From NCBI GenBank assembly GCA_050946775.1, contig JBMNVL010000107.1, positions 1-6,594 on the forward strand: a stretch of 6,594 nucleotides of DNA. The letters are read 5' to 3'. Every line of letters starts with the position of its first letter. Positions within the stretch are counted from its first letter, which is position 1. The notes under the pieces are model-generated. The model saw nothing but the letters and a program-made list of their open reading frames with translations, was not told the origin of the DNA and ran no database searches. Shown piece after piece: positions 1 through 4,679 of this stretch. The stretch is from UMGS1474 sp050946775. GTDB taxonomy: Bacteria; Bacillota; Clostridia; Oscillospirales; Acutalibacteraceae. Made by a program: the position numbers and the translations under genes.

Positions 1-300
1 GCGGGCGGCTACGCCGGCCGGCGAGACTGGGGGATAACGCCGCTTGTGCGGCGTGTCGCCCTTTGGGCGACTATCCCTCCGACCTCGCTGACGCTCGGCC
101 ACCTCCCTTTAGGCAAGGGAGGCGTGCGCACCCCGCAAAACGACACAAATCCGCGATAACCGCTGGCTCCCTCTGACGAGGGAGCTGTCGAGCGAAGCGA
201 GACTGAGGGAGAGATAACGCGACTGGCGGTAATCCCTCTCTCCCTCCGTCTTGCCTTATGCAAAGCGTTCGGCAATCCACCTCTCCCAAAGGGAGAGGCA
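1..300. repeat. Cluster of palindromic repeats, two related units
   Basis: This gene-free stretch is a run of short perfect hairpins: ACGCCGC/GCGGCGT (37-43/48-54), GTCGCCC/GGGCGAC (55-61/65-71), CCTCCCTT/AAGGGAGG (102-109/115-122), GCTCCCTC/GAGGGAGC (166-173/178-185), AGGGAGAGA/TCTCTCCCT (206-214/237-245) and CCTCTCCC/GGGAGAGG (280-287/291-298). Two related units are visible: CGAGACTG followed by GATAACGC occurs at about 22-40 and again at about 198-220. The first unit is probably cut by the window edge. Similar CTCCCTC-type palindromes are dispersed in clostridial genomes (recalled, not searched). The hairpins nearest spoIIR could help end its transcript, but none has a clear T-run on that strand. 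Positions 301-336 show nothing further. Confidence 0.7.
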
Positions 301-336
301 AGTCGGTTGCCGCAAATTCGCACAAACCCGCGGCAA

Positions 337-954
337 TCAATCCCACCAGTCCCGCAGGGCGCGTTCGATCTGCCGCGCCCATTCGACGATCTTCAATCGG
401 GCCTCGTAGGATCCCGGCTGCTCCACGATATCCCGCTGCGCCGGGGTCAGCACGTCGTCCAGCGTTGCCGTCTCGCCGCTTGCCGACGCCACGCACAGCG
501 GCGGAAAGGCCACGCACCACCAGTTGTGCCCCTCGCCCTTGCCGATGATCACCCGGATGGCGTCGTAATCGCCGGCCGGCAGGGTGCCGGCGTCGTACCG
601 CCGGGTGGGAAAATACGCCCGGGTCAATTCCACCGCCACCGGATAATCGTATCCCGCGCCGGCGACGACCTGCTCGGCCGTCTGTTCCAGCTCGTCCAGC
701 CGCTGACGTGTCACCGCCTTGGCGGCGGCCGCGTCGGCGATCCCGTCGAAGAGACCGGCCGCTCTTTCGATCACCGCGTCGCGCACCCGCAGCTTGAGCG
801 CCTGATCGGCTTCGGTGTCGGAATTGGCCAGCACGTGCAGGCGCAGCACCCGCTCCCGTATGCCGTCGCATTCGCCGCAAAACCCGCACAGCGACACCAG
901 CGCCGTCATCGCCAGCCCCATGGCGATCGCCTTGATCCCTCGGTTCACCGTCAT
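337..954 (-). CDS. spoIIR: Stage II sporulation protein R (SpoIIR)
   Basis: SpoIIR is the secreted forespore signal that triggers SpoIIGA to cleave pro-sigma-E in the mother cell. The 205-residue product is near the usual family length. It has a basic N-terminus and a hydrophobic export segment at about 8-28. Family signatures follow: LHVLANSD (39-46), YFPTRRY (114-120), LPAGDYDAIRV (125-135) and GHNWWCVAFPPLC (142-154). The ATG at 954 has an AAAGGGG Shine-Dalgarno only 3 nt away. The in-frame GTG two codons later (948) sits 9 nt from it and may be the true start. The gene diverges from the DUF378 gene and has a forespore-type promoter just upstream. Nothing looks broken. Identification is firm; the exact start is not. 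Confidence 0.96.
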   Translation of the reverse strand: MTVNRGIKAIAMGLAMTALVSLCGFCGECDGIRERVLRLHVLANSDTEADQALKLRVRDAVIERAAGLFDGIADAAAAKAVTRQRLDELEQTAEQVVAGAGYDYPVAVELTRAYFPTRRYDAGTLPAGDYDAIRVIIGKGEGHNWWCVAFPPLCVASASGETATLDDVLTPAQRDIVEQPGSYEARLKIVEWARQIERALRDWWD

Positions 955-970
955 CGTCCCCTTTCACCCC

Positions 971-999
971 GAGTATGGGCGAAAAATTCCAGAATATAC
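971..999 (-). promoter_or_regulatory. Putative forespore (sigma-F type) promoter of spoIIR
   Basis: Read on the minus strand, GTATA (999-995) is followed after 17 nt by CATACTC (977-971). The -35 fits the known sigma-F consensus GYATA. The extended -10, GCCCATACTC (980-971), fits 4 of the 6 fixed positions of GGNNANANTR. Transcription would start about 10 nt before the start codon. spoIIR is sigma-F-dependent in Bacillus subtilis, which supports the call. The spacing and -10 also resemble sigma-G promoters, and the two classes overlap. Confidence 0.5.
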
Positions 1000-1023
1000 C
1001 AGCGACGCCAAAATTTTCCGGGT

Positions 1024-1053
1024 GGAATAGTTTTTTCGGCGGCAGACATACTA
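1024..1053 (+). promoter_or_regulatory. Putative sigma-G promoter of the DUF378 gene
   Basis: GGAATA (1024-1029) and CATACTA (1047-1053) are separated by 17 nt. The B. subtilis sigma-G consensus, recalled from the literature, is TGAATA/CATACTA with about 17-18 nt between, so 12 of 13 consensus bases match. No comparable sigma-A pair was seen in this gap. It points to the DUF378 gene 54 nt downstream and suggests late forespore expression, which is inference. Confidence 0.55.
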
Positions 1054-1083
1054 ATGCCGATGAGAGATTGCTCTCGTCGGCAT
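1054..1083. promoter_or_regulatory. 13-bp inverted repeat at the predicted transcription start of the DUF378 gene
   Basis: ATGCCGATGAGAG (1054-1066) pairs with CTCTCGTCGGCAT (1071-1083) through 12 Watson-Crick pairs and one G-T, with a 4-nt loop. It abuts the -10 element and spans the likely start site, so a transcript would contain only its inner part. That suits a DNA operator better than an RNA leader hairpin. No T-run follows on either strand, so it is not a standard terminator. The binding protein is unknown. Confidence 0.5.
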
Positions 1084-1106
1084 ACTCTGCAAAGGAGTTG
1101 ACATGT

Positions 1107-1319
1107 ATGCTCAACCGAATCGCGTTGATCCTGACCATCATCGGCGCGCTCAACTGGGGCAGCATCGGGCTGTTTCAGTTTGATCTGGTCGCGTGGATCT
1201 TCGGCGGTCAGGACGCCGTCGTCAGCCGCGTGATCTATACGCTGGTGGCGTTGGCCGGCGTGTGGTGCATCTCGCTGCTGTTCCGCGAAAACGAGATGCT
1301 GGAAAACCGGGATCATTGA
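1107..1319 (+). CDS. DUF378 family small membrane protein
   Basis: This 70-residue protein has two membrane segments (about 4-23 and 41-59) with a short loop between and a charged tail. The GALNWGSIGLFQFDLV stretch (13-28) and the following IFGG are typical of DUF378, the family of B. subtilis YuzA, whose biochemical role is unknown to me. The length matches the family. The ATG at 1107 is 9 nt after AAAGGAG (1091-1097); an earlier ATG at 1103 is out of frame. The gene stands alone: a sigma-G-like promoter precedes it, it diverges from spoIIR, and a strong terminator follows 14 nt after its stop. A role in the forespore or spore membrane is inference from the promoter only. Confidence 0.9.
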   Translation: MLNRIALILTIIGALNWGSIGLFQFDLVAWIFGGQDAVVSRVIYTLVALAGVWCISLLFRENEMLENRDH

Positions 1320-1333
1320 TCCGCGCGGCCGCG

Positions 1334-1367
1334 AAAAAGCGACGGGAAGAGTCCCGTCGCTTTTTTT
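1334..1367 (+). terminator. Rho-independent terminator after the DUF378 gene
   Basis: GCGACGGGA (1339-1347) and TCCCGTCGC (1352-1360) form a perfect 9-bp stem with an AGAG loop. Five A residues precede it and seven T residues follow (1361-1367). This is a textbook intrinsic terminator. Confidence 0.95.
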
Positions 1368-1397
1368 CTGGCATTTTTTCGCCGGATGCGCTATAAT
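1368..1397 (+). promoter_or_regulatory. Sigma-A promoter of the HAD phosphatase gene
   Basis: A perfect TATAAT (1392-1397) lies 18 nt after CTGGCA (1368-1373), which matches TTGACA at 4 of 6 positions. The -35 begins directly after the T-run of the upstream terminator, so the two genes are insulated yet tightly packed. Transcription would start near 1404, leaving a leader of about 18 nt. Confidence 0.7.
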
Positions 1398-1421
1398 GGT
1401 GACCAAAAGGGGGTGCGGGGC

Positions 1422-2108
1422 GTGATACGGGCGGTTTTGATCGATATCGACAACACCCTGCTGGATTTTCACGCCGGGGCGAAGGAGTCGATGCGCCGGG
1501 CGTTTGCCGATACCGGTCTGGTTTTTGCCGAGGGGATGTTCGCCGTCTTCACCGCCGTCAACAACGATTTGTGGCGGCAGATCGAGCGGGGCGCCATCAC
1601 CCGGCAGGAGCTTTACGCCACCCGGTTTGAGCGGGTGCTTGCCGCGCTGGGGATGACCGGAGACGGCCCGGCGGTGGAGGAGCGGTTTCGCCATTATCTC
1701 AGCCAAAGCGCCGTCCCGGTGGAGGGCGCATTGGCGCTGCTGGCGTGGCTGGCGGAGCGGGTGGAGGTCGCCGTCGCCAGCAACGGCCCTTATCAGCAGC
1801 AGCTCGACCGGCTGGAAAAAGCCGGCATGGCGCCTTACATAACGCGGTATTTTATTTCCGAGGAGATCGGCTTTCAAAAGCCCCGGCGGGAATTTTTTGA
1901 AAAGTGCCTGTCCCGGCTGGGCGATCCCGATCCGGCGACGGTGCTGATGATCGGGGATTCGCTGACGGCGGATATCGCCGGCGCGGCCGCGCTGGGGATG
2001 CCCACCTGCTGGTACAATCCCGACGGCGGCGATCCCACGCCCGATTGCCGGCCCGACGCCGTAGTCGACGATCTGGCCGCCATCCCGCCGCTTTTCGGCC
2101 TGGCGTAA
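1422..2108 (+). CDS. HAD-superfamily hydrolase, YjjG/YfnB type (putative 5'-nucleotidase)
   Basis: The family dephosphorylates small phosphometabolites; E. coli YjjG acts on nucleoside monophosphates and helps clear non-canonical ones. All four HAD motifs are present: DIDNTLLDF (8-16, with nucleophile D8 and D10), SNG (120-122), K153 in GFQKPRREFF, and GDSLTADIAG (178-187). The stretch EKAGMAPYITRYFISEEIGFQKP and the later GMPTCWYNP are characteristic of the YjjG branch. The GTG at 1422 is chosen because it is 8 nt after AAAAGGGGG (1405-1413). The in-frame ATG at 1386 lies across the -10 element and cannot serve this promoter. The product is 228 residues, normal for the family. Substrate specificity is inferred. 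The gene appears monocistronic. Confidence 0.9.
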   Translation: MIRAVLIDIDNTLLDFHAGAKESMRRAFADTGLVFAEGMFAVFTAVNNDLWRQIERGAITRQELYATRFERVLAALGMTGDGPAVEERFRHYLSQSAVPVEGALALLAWLAERVEVAVASNGPYQQQLDRLEKAGMAPYITRYFISEEIGFQKPRREFFEKCLSRLGDPDPATVLMIGDSLTADIAGAAALGMPTCWYNPDGGDPTPDCRPDAVVDDLAAIPPLFGLA

Positions 2109-2115
2109 AGCGACC

Positions 2116-2182
2116 CGGCGGGCAAAACGTGGCCCCTTGCGAGTGCCGCCGGTTGGTATGGCGGGAGGGAAAACCCCTCCCT
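2116..2182. repeat. 67-bp direct repeat, copy 1
   Basis: This segment recurs at 2303-2369 with only two differences (2123 C/T and 2159 T/C). Inside are two hairpins: CCGCC/GGCGG (2146-2150/2160-2164) and GGGAGGG/CCCTCCC (2163-2169/2175-2181, loop AAAAC). The second could weakly terminate transcription from the HAD gene, but no T-run follows. It begins 8 nt after the HAD stop codon. Confidence 0.9.
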
Positions 2183-2208
2183 TATGTGTTTGTTGCAAAA
2201 TTGCAAAA

Positions 2209-2288
2209 AAAGATCCTTCGCTTCGCTCAGGATGACAACGCAACGAAAAGGAGGGTCATCCTGAGGAGCGCAGCGACGAAGGATCTTT
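2209..2288. repeat. Large imperfect palindrome (GATCCTTCG...CGAAGGATC type)
   Basis: The left arm (2209-2236, AAAGATCCTTCG to CAGGATGAC) is the imperfect inverse of the right arm (2255-2288, GTCATCCTG to CGAAGGATCTTT), with an 18-nt middle. The right arm is 6 nt longer. The symmetry extends outward with gaps: TTTGT at 2189-2193 against ACAAA at 2294-2298. Palindromes of this kind occur in many unrelated bacterial genomes, and their translation gives the HPERSEGS peptide often annotated as a hypothetical protein. No gene is present here. Confidence 0.8.
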
Positions 2289-2302
2289 CCTGCACAAACT
2301 TG

Positions 2303-2369
2303 CGGCGGGTAAAACGTGGCCCCTTGCGAGTGCCGCCGGTTGGTACGGCGGGAGGGAAAACCCCTCCCT
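2303..2369. repeat. 67-bp direct repeat, copy 2
   Basis: This copy is 65/67 identical to 2116-2182, offset by 187 bp. The 120 bp between copies (2183-2302) is almost entirely the palindrome. The GGGAGGG/CCCTCCC hairpin is repeated at 2350-2356/2362-2368. Confidence 0.9.
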
Positions 2370-2416
2370 GCGATGCCACCGCGGATTTGCGCGGCTTTTA
2401 CGGGGTGCGTATCTAT

Positions 2417-2444
2417 CGTCTAACGTCTAATATCTGCCGTCTAA
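2417..2444. repeat. Three short CGTCTAA repeats upstream of the flavoprotein gene
   Basis: CGTCTAA occurs at 2417-2423, 2424-2430 and 2438-2444. The stretch 2370-2496 is otherwise plain. I found no convincing sigma-A promoter for the downstream gene; TTGCGC (2387-2392) and TATCTA (2410-2415) are 17 nt apart but each matches only half its consensus. Confidence 0.45.
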
Positions 2445-2496
2445 ATGCGCGCCTCACCCGTTCACAAATCCCATTTTCACTCAAAGGAGAACCGTT

Positions 2497-4080
2497 ATGA
2501 TCCATCTGTCCGGGGTAACGCTGCCCCTGTCCTATACCGACGCCGATCTGACCGCCGTCGCGGCGAAGGAGCTGCGCTGTCGGGCGGAGGAAATCGCTTT
2601 CTGCCGGCTTTTCCGGCGCAGCGTCGACGCGCGGCACAGGCGGGTGGTCTTCACCGCCACGCTGGAGATCGCCCTGACCGGGGACGAGACGGCCGCTTTG
2701 CGCCGCGCGCGCAACCCCAGGGCGGCGGCGGTGACGCCCGCGGTTTACCGGCAGCCCGTCGCGCCGGCGTGCGGCCGGCGGCCGGTGGTGATCGGCGCCG
2801 GACCGGCGGGGCTGTTCGCCGCGCTGATACTGGCGCGCGCCGGGACGCGGCCGCTGGTTTTGGAGCGGGGCAAGGCGGTGGACGAGCGGCAAAAGGACGT
2901 GGAAACGCTGGCGGCGACCGGCCGGCTGGATCCCTCCTCCAACGCCCTGTTCGGCGAGGGCGGCGCCGGCACCTTTTCCGACGGCAAGCTCCATACCGGC
3001 ATCAAGGATCCCCGGTGCCGGACGGTGCTGGAAGAACTGGTCAAGGCCGGCGCGCCGTCGTCGATTTTGTGGCAGGCGCAGCCCCACGTCGGCACCGACC
3101 GGCTGCGCGTCGCCGTCAAGGGACTGCGACAGGCGATTCTCGACGCCGGAGGCGAGGTGCGGTTTTCCCACGCCGTCACCGGGTTCCTTCAAAAAGACGG
3201 CGCTCTGACCGGGCTGACGGTCGCCGCACCCGACGGGGAGATCACGGTCGAGACCGACCGGGTGATCCTGGCGATCGGGCATTCGGCGCGGGACACGGTG
3301 GAGACGCTTTACCGGCAGGGAGTGCCGATGGAAGGCAAGCCCTTCGCCGTCGGGGTGCGCATCGAGCATCCCCGGGCGGATATCGACCGGGCGCGTTACG
3401 GCGCGGCGGCCGGACATCCGGCGCTGGGCGCGGCGGCGTATAAGCTGGTGGCGCGGCCGGCGGGATGCCGGGGGGTGTATACCTTTTGTATGTGCCCGGG
3501 CGGCACGGTGGTCAACGCCTCCTCCGAGCCGGGCGGTCTCAACGTCAACGGAATGAGCGTTTACGCCCGGGACGGGCAAAATTCCAACGCCGCTCTGCTG
3601 GTGGGTGTGGATCCCGCCGACTGCGGCGAGGGCGCGCTGGCGGGGATCGCCTTTCAGCGAAAAATGGAACAAGCGGCGTTCGCGCTGGGCGGCGGGGATT
3701 ATCGCGCGCCGATCCAGCGGGTGGACGATTTTTTGGCGGGGCGGGCGACCACCGCGCCGGGCGAGGTGCAGCCGTCGTACCGGCCGGGGGTGACGCCGGC
3801 CGATCTGCGGGAATGTCTGCCGGATTTCGTGGCCGATTCGCTGGCGGGCGCGCTGCCCCTGTTCGGGCGGCAGATCGCCGGGTTCGACCGTCCCGACGCC
3901 CTTTTGACCGGGGTGGAGGCGCGCAGCTCGTCGCCGGTGCGGCTGCTGCGGGACGAGAGCGGCCAAAGCGCCCTGCGGGGACTGTTTCCCTGCGGCGAGG
4001 GCGCCGGTTACGCCGGGGGCATCACCTCGGCGGCGGTGGACGGCATCCGCGCCGCCGAACGGCTGATCGCCTCGCTGTGA
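2497..4080 (+). CDS. COG2509-type FAD-dependent dehydrogenase of unknown substrate
   Basis: The 527-residue product has a short N-terminal domain (1-90), then a Rossmann FAD-binding start, PVVIGAGPAGLFAALILARAG (GxGxxG at 100-105), with E123 in LVLERG as the likely ribose-binding acid. The block GEGGAGTFSDGKL (153-165) and the C-terminal PCGEGAGYAGGITSAAVDGIRAAE (498-521) are hallmarks of COG2509. This family of soluble flavoproteins is widespread in Firmicutes and its reaction is not established. No signal peptide or membrane segment is seen. The ATG at 2497 is 6-7 nt after AAAGGAGA (2483-2490). The gene appears monocistronic between a repeat-filled gap and a tRNA gene. Length and motifs are complete, so it looks intact. 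Confidence 0.92.
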   Translation: MIHLSGVTLPLSYTDADLTAVAAKELRCRAEEIAFCRLFRRSVDARHRRVVFTATLEIALTGDETAALRRARNPRAAAVTPAVYRQPVAPACGRRPVVIGAGPAGLFAALILARAGTRPLVLERGKAVDERQKDVETLAATGRLDPSSNALFGEGGAGTFSDGKLHTGIKDPRCRTVLEELVKAGAPSSILWQAQPHVGTDRLRVAVKGLRQAILDAGGEVRFSHAVTGFLQKDGALTGLTVAAPDGEITVETDRVILAIGHSARDTVETLYRQGVPMEGKPFAVGVRIEHPRADIDRARYGAAAGHPALGAAAYKLVARPAGCRGVYTFCMCPGGTVVNASSEPGGLNVNGMSVYARDGQNSNAALLVGVDPADCGEGALAGIAFQRKMEQAAFALGGGDYRAPIQRVDDFLAGRATTAPGEVQPSYRPGVTPADLRECLPDFVADSLAGALPLFGRQIAGFDRPDALLTGVEARSSSPVRLLRDESGQSALRGLFPCGEGAGYAGGITSAAVDGIRAAERLIASL

Positions 4081-4087
4081 GAGCAAA

Positions 4088-4133
4088 ACCAAAAATTTTC
4101 GCCCCAAGGGGTTGCCAAACCGAAAACTTTGGT
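4088..4133. repeat. Inverted repeat spanning the tRNA-Arg promoter
   Basis: ACCAAA (4088-4093) pairs with TTTGGT (4128-4133), and TTTTCG (4096-4101) pairs with CGAAAA (4121-4126), giving a 12-bp stem with AA opposite C. CCCC/GGGG (4102-4105/4108-4111) nests inside. The dyad encloses the -35 and most of the promoter spacer, and is the only candidate end signal for the flavoprotein mRNA, although no T-run follows. Confidence 0.5.
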
Positions 4134-4140
4134 GTATAAT
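4112..4140 (+). promoter_or_regulatory. Sigma-A promoter of tRNA-Arg(CCG)
   Basis: TTGCCA (4112-4117; 5 of 6 matches) and a perfect TATAAT (4135-4140) are separated by the optimal 17 nt. Initiation would fall around 4147, a few bases before the mature tRNA 5' end at 4152, giving a very short 5' leader for RNase P. The strength suits a stable-RNA gene. Confidence 0.9.
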
Positions 4141-4151
4141 ACCCCTGTTAT

Positions 4152-4228
4152 CCGCCCGTGGCGAAGCTGGATATCGCAGTGGATTCCGATTCCAAAGGCC
4201 GGGGGTTCGAATCCCTCCGGGCGGGCCA
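4152..4228 (+). tRNA. tRNA-Arg, anticodon CCG
   Basis: A full cloverleaf of 77 nt with encoded CCA can be folded. The acceptor is CCGCCCG (4152-4158) with CGGGCGG (4218-4224), all seven pairs, then G4225 and CCA (4226-4228). The D stem is GCGA/TCGC (4161-4164/4174-4177) and its loop holds the GG pair. The anticodon stem is 4179-4183/4191-4195 with one G-A mismatch at its top. The loop TTCCGAT places CCG at 4186-4188. The T arm GGGGG-TTCGAAT-CCCTC occupies 4201-4217. A20 in the D loop (4171) and C35 agree with known arginine identity elements. It reads CGG, a codon common in the neighbouring genes. It is a single-gene unit with its own promoter and terminator. Confidence 0.96.
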
Positions 4229-4229
4229 G

Positions 4230-4261
4230 AAAAAAGCACTTGCAAATGCAAGTGCTTTTTT
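4230..4261 (+). terminator. Rho-independent terminator of tRNA-Arg
   Basis: GCACTTGCA (4236-4244) and TGCAAGTGC (4247-4255) form a perfect stem with an AAAT effective loop, flanked by an A-run upstream and a T-run (4256-4261) downstream. The flanking A and T runs can extend the stem. It begins two bases after the CCA end. The symmetry could also serve the convergent minus strand. Confidence 0.93.
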
Positions 4262-4265
4262 CAAC

Positions 4266-4445
4266 TATATTCGTTCCTTCGGAACGAGTTATATTCGACC
4301 TTCGTTCGAGTTATATTGCTTCGCAGTGATATTCGTCCTGCGGACGAGTGAAGGAACGAATATAATATCACTTTTCGCGCAAGCGAAAAATATCACGTTT
4401 GCCGCAAGGCAAACATATCACATCGAGCAAAGCTCGATATTTCAC
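4266..4445. repeat. Array of seven hairpins joined by an inverting heptamer
   Basis: Stems, in order: 4271-4287 (TCGTTCC, loop TTC), 4295-4309 (TCGA, one internal mismatch), 4317-4325 (TGC, loop TTC), 4333-4347 (TCGTCC, loop TGC), 4372-4389 (TTTTCGC, loop GCAA), 4397-4414 (GTTTGCC, loop GCAA) and 4422-4438 (ATCGAGC, loop AAA). Stem sequences differ but linkers are conserved. In the left half they read GTTATAT or GTGATAT (4288, 4310, 4326). In the right half they read ATATCAC, ATATCAC, ATATCAC and ATTTCAC (4365, 4390, 4415, 4439), the inverse orientation, with a 25/25/24-nt period. TATATTCGTTCCTTC (4266-4280) is a perfect inverse of 4350-4364 and encloses the left half. There is no coding potential. 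The function is unknown; I have seen comparable arrays near clostridial tRNA genes but know no accepted name. Confidence 0.85.
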
Positions 4446-4546
4446 TTTTTGTACTCTTTACTCTTCTCTTTTCACTTTTCACTCTTCTTTCCGTTCTTCT
4501 CCGCGACTTTTTCCAGTGAAGAGATAAGAGAGAAAAGAGAACAGAA
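4446..4546. other. Pyrimidine-rich block facing a purine-rich block
   Basis: The plus strand is almost all C and T from 4441 to 4500, then almost all A and G from 4515 to 4546. The blocks are partly complementary, for example TCTCTTTTC (4465-4473) with GAAAAGAGA (4532-4540). They could form a long imperfect hairpin. No gene or promoter was recognised. Confidence 0.5.
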
Positions 4547-4575
4547 TCGGATGCATTGCTCCGCAAAGCATCCGA
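4547..4575. repeat. Hairpin with a 12-bp stem
   Basis: TCGGATGC-A-TTGC (4547-4559) pairs with GCAA-A-GCATCCGA (4563-4575), leaving a single A-A mismatch and a TCC loop. It is directly followed by the T-arm-like segment and may be the outermost unit of the upstream hairpin array. Confidence 0.7.
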
Positions 4576-4596
4576 CCGCGAGTTCGAATCCATCCG
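4576..4596 (+). pseudogene. Degenerate copy of the tRNA-Arg T-arm
   Basis: This 21-nt segment matches the 3' part of tRNA-Arg (4199-4219) at 18 of 21 positions, including an unbroken GTTCGAATCC (4582-4591). The changed bases break the T stem and no acceptor stem or CCA follows, so it is not a functional tRNA. The direct-repeat distance is 377 bp. It may be an old tRNA duplication or the far end of an element inserted at the tRNA gene. No integrase gene lies between the copies. Confidence 0.5.
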
Positions 4597-4629
4597 ACAA
4601 AATCGCAAATCCATCTTTTTCATAGGCAC

Positions 4630-4665
4630 AAAGGGATGAGAAACGGTTAAAAGAAGAATCCCTTT
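4630..4665 (-). terminator. Weak candidate terminator of the LytTR/LiaF-like operon
   Basis: AAAGGGAT (4630-4637) and ATCCCTTT (4658-4665) form a perfect 8-bp stem with a 20-nt loop, starting 14 nt beyond the operon's last stop codon. No T-run follows on the minus strand, so termination here is uncertain. Confidence 0.35.
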
Positions 4666-4679
4666 ACGGCCGGCCGCGA

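Noticed and set aside
71..1165. 364-residue open frame on the minus strand, and a 104-residue frame at 9-323
   Set aside because: The first is a shifted reading of spoIIR and contains arginine- and glycine-rich noise. The second translates the hairpin repeats (PSVSLRSTAPSSEGAS type).
1386..1421. Upstream ATG start for the HAD gene
   Set aside because: The codon lies within the promoter, with the TATAAT inside the supposed coding part. The GTG at 1422 has a well-placed ribosome binding site and aligns with the HAD N-terminus.
951..2243. 430-residue open frame on the minus strand
   Set aside because: It is antisense to the DUF378 and HAD genes and starts in the palindromic repeat, giving the well-known HPERSEGS artefact peptide.
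2413..4251. 612-residue open frame on the minus strand
   Set aside because: It runs antisense to the flavoprotein gene in GC-rich DNA and begins as an antisense reading of tRNA-Arg (GIRTPGLWNRNPLRYPASPR, a familiar false-protein signature). No family resemblance or ribosome binding site was seen.
4266..4445. CRISPR array suggested by the regular 25-nt period
   Set aside because: Only about 7 nt are shared between units, the orientation inverts in the middle, and the variable parts are self-complementary hairpins, unlike repeats with unrelated spacers. No cas gene is present.
4267..4596. Integrative element with its own integrase
   Set aside because: The interval between the tRNA end and the T-arm-like copy is too short for an integrase and has no coding potential. 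Only a remnant or a non-autonomous repeat could be argued.
4547..4600. A second, functional tRNA gene
   Set aside because: Only a T-arm-like segment is present. The T stem has mismatches, and no acceptor stem, anticodon arm or CCA could be folded around it.
4158..4625. 155-residue plus-strand frame, and a minus-strand frame at 4393-4815
   Set aside because: Both translate the tRNA, its terminator and the hairpin array or its flank; composition is low-complexity and no ribosome binding site was seen.
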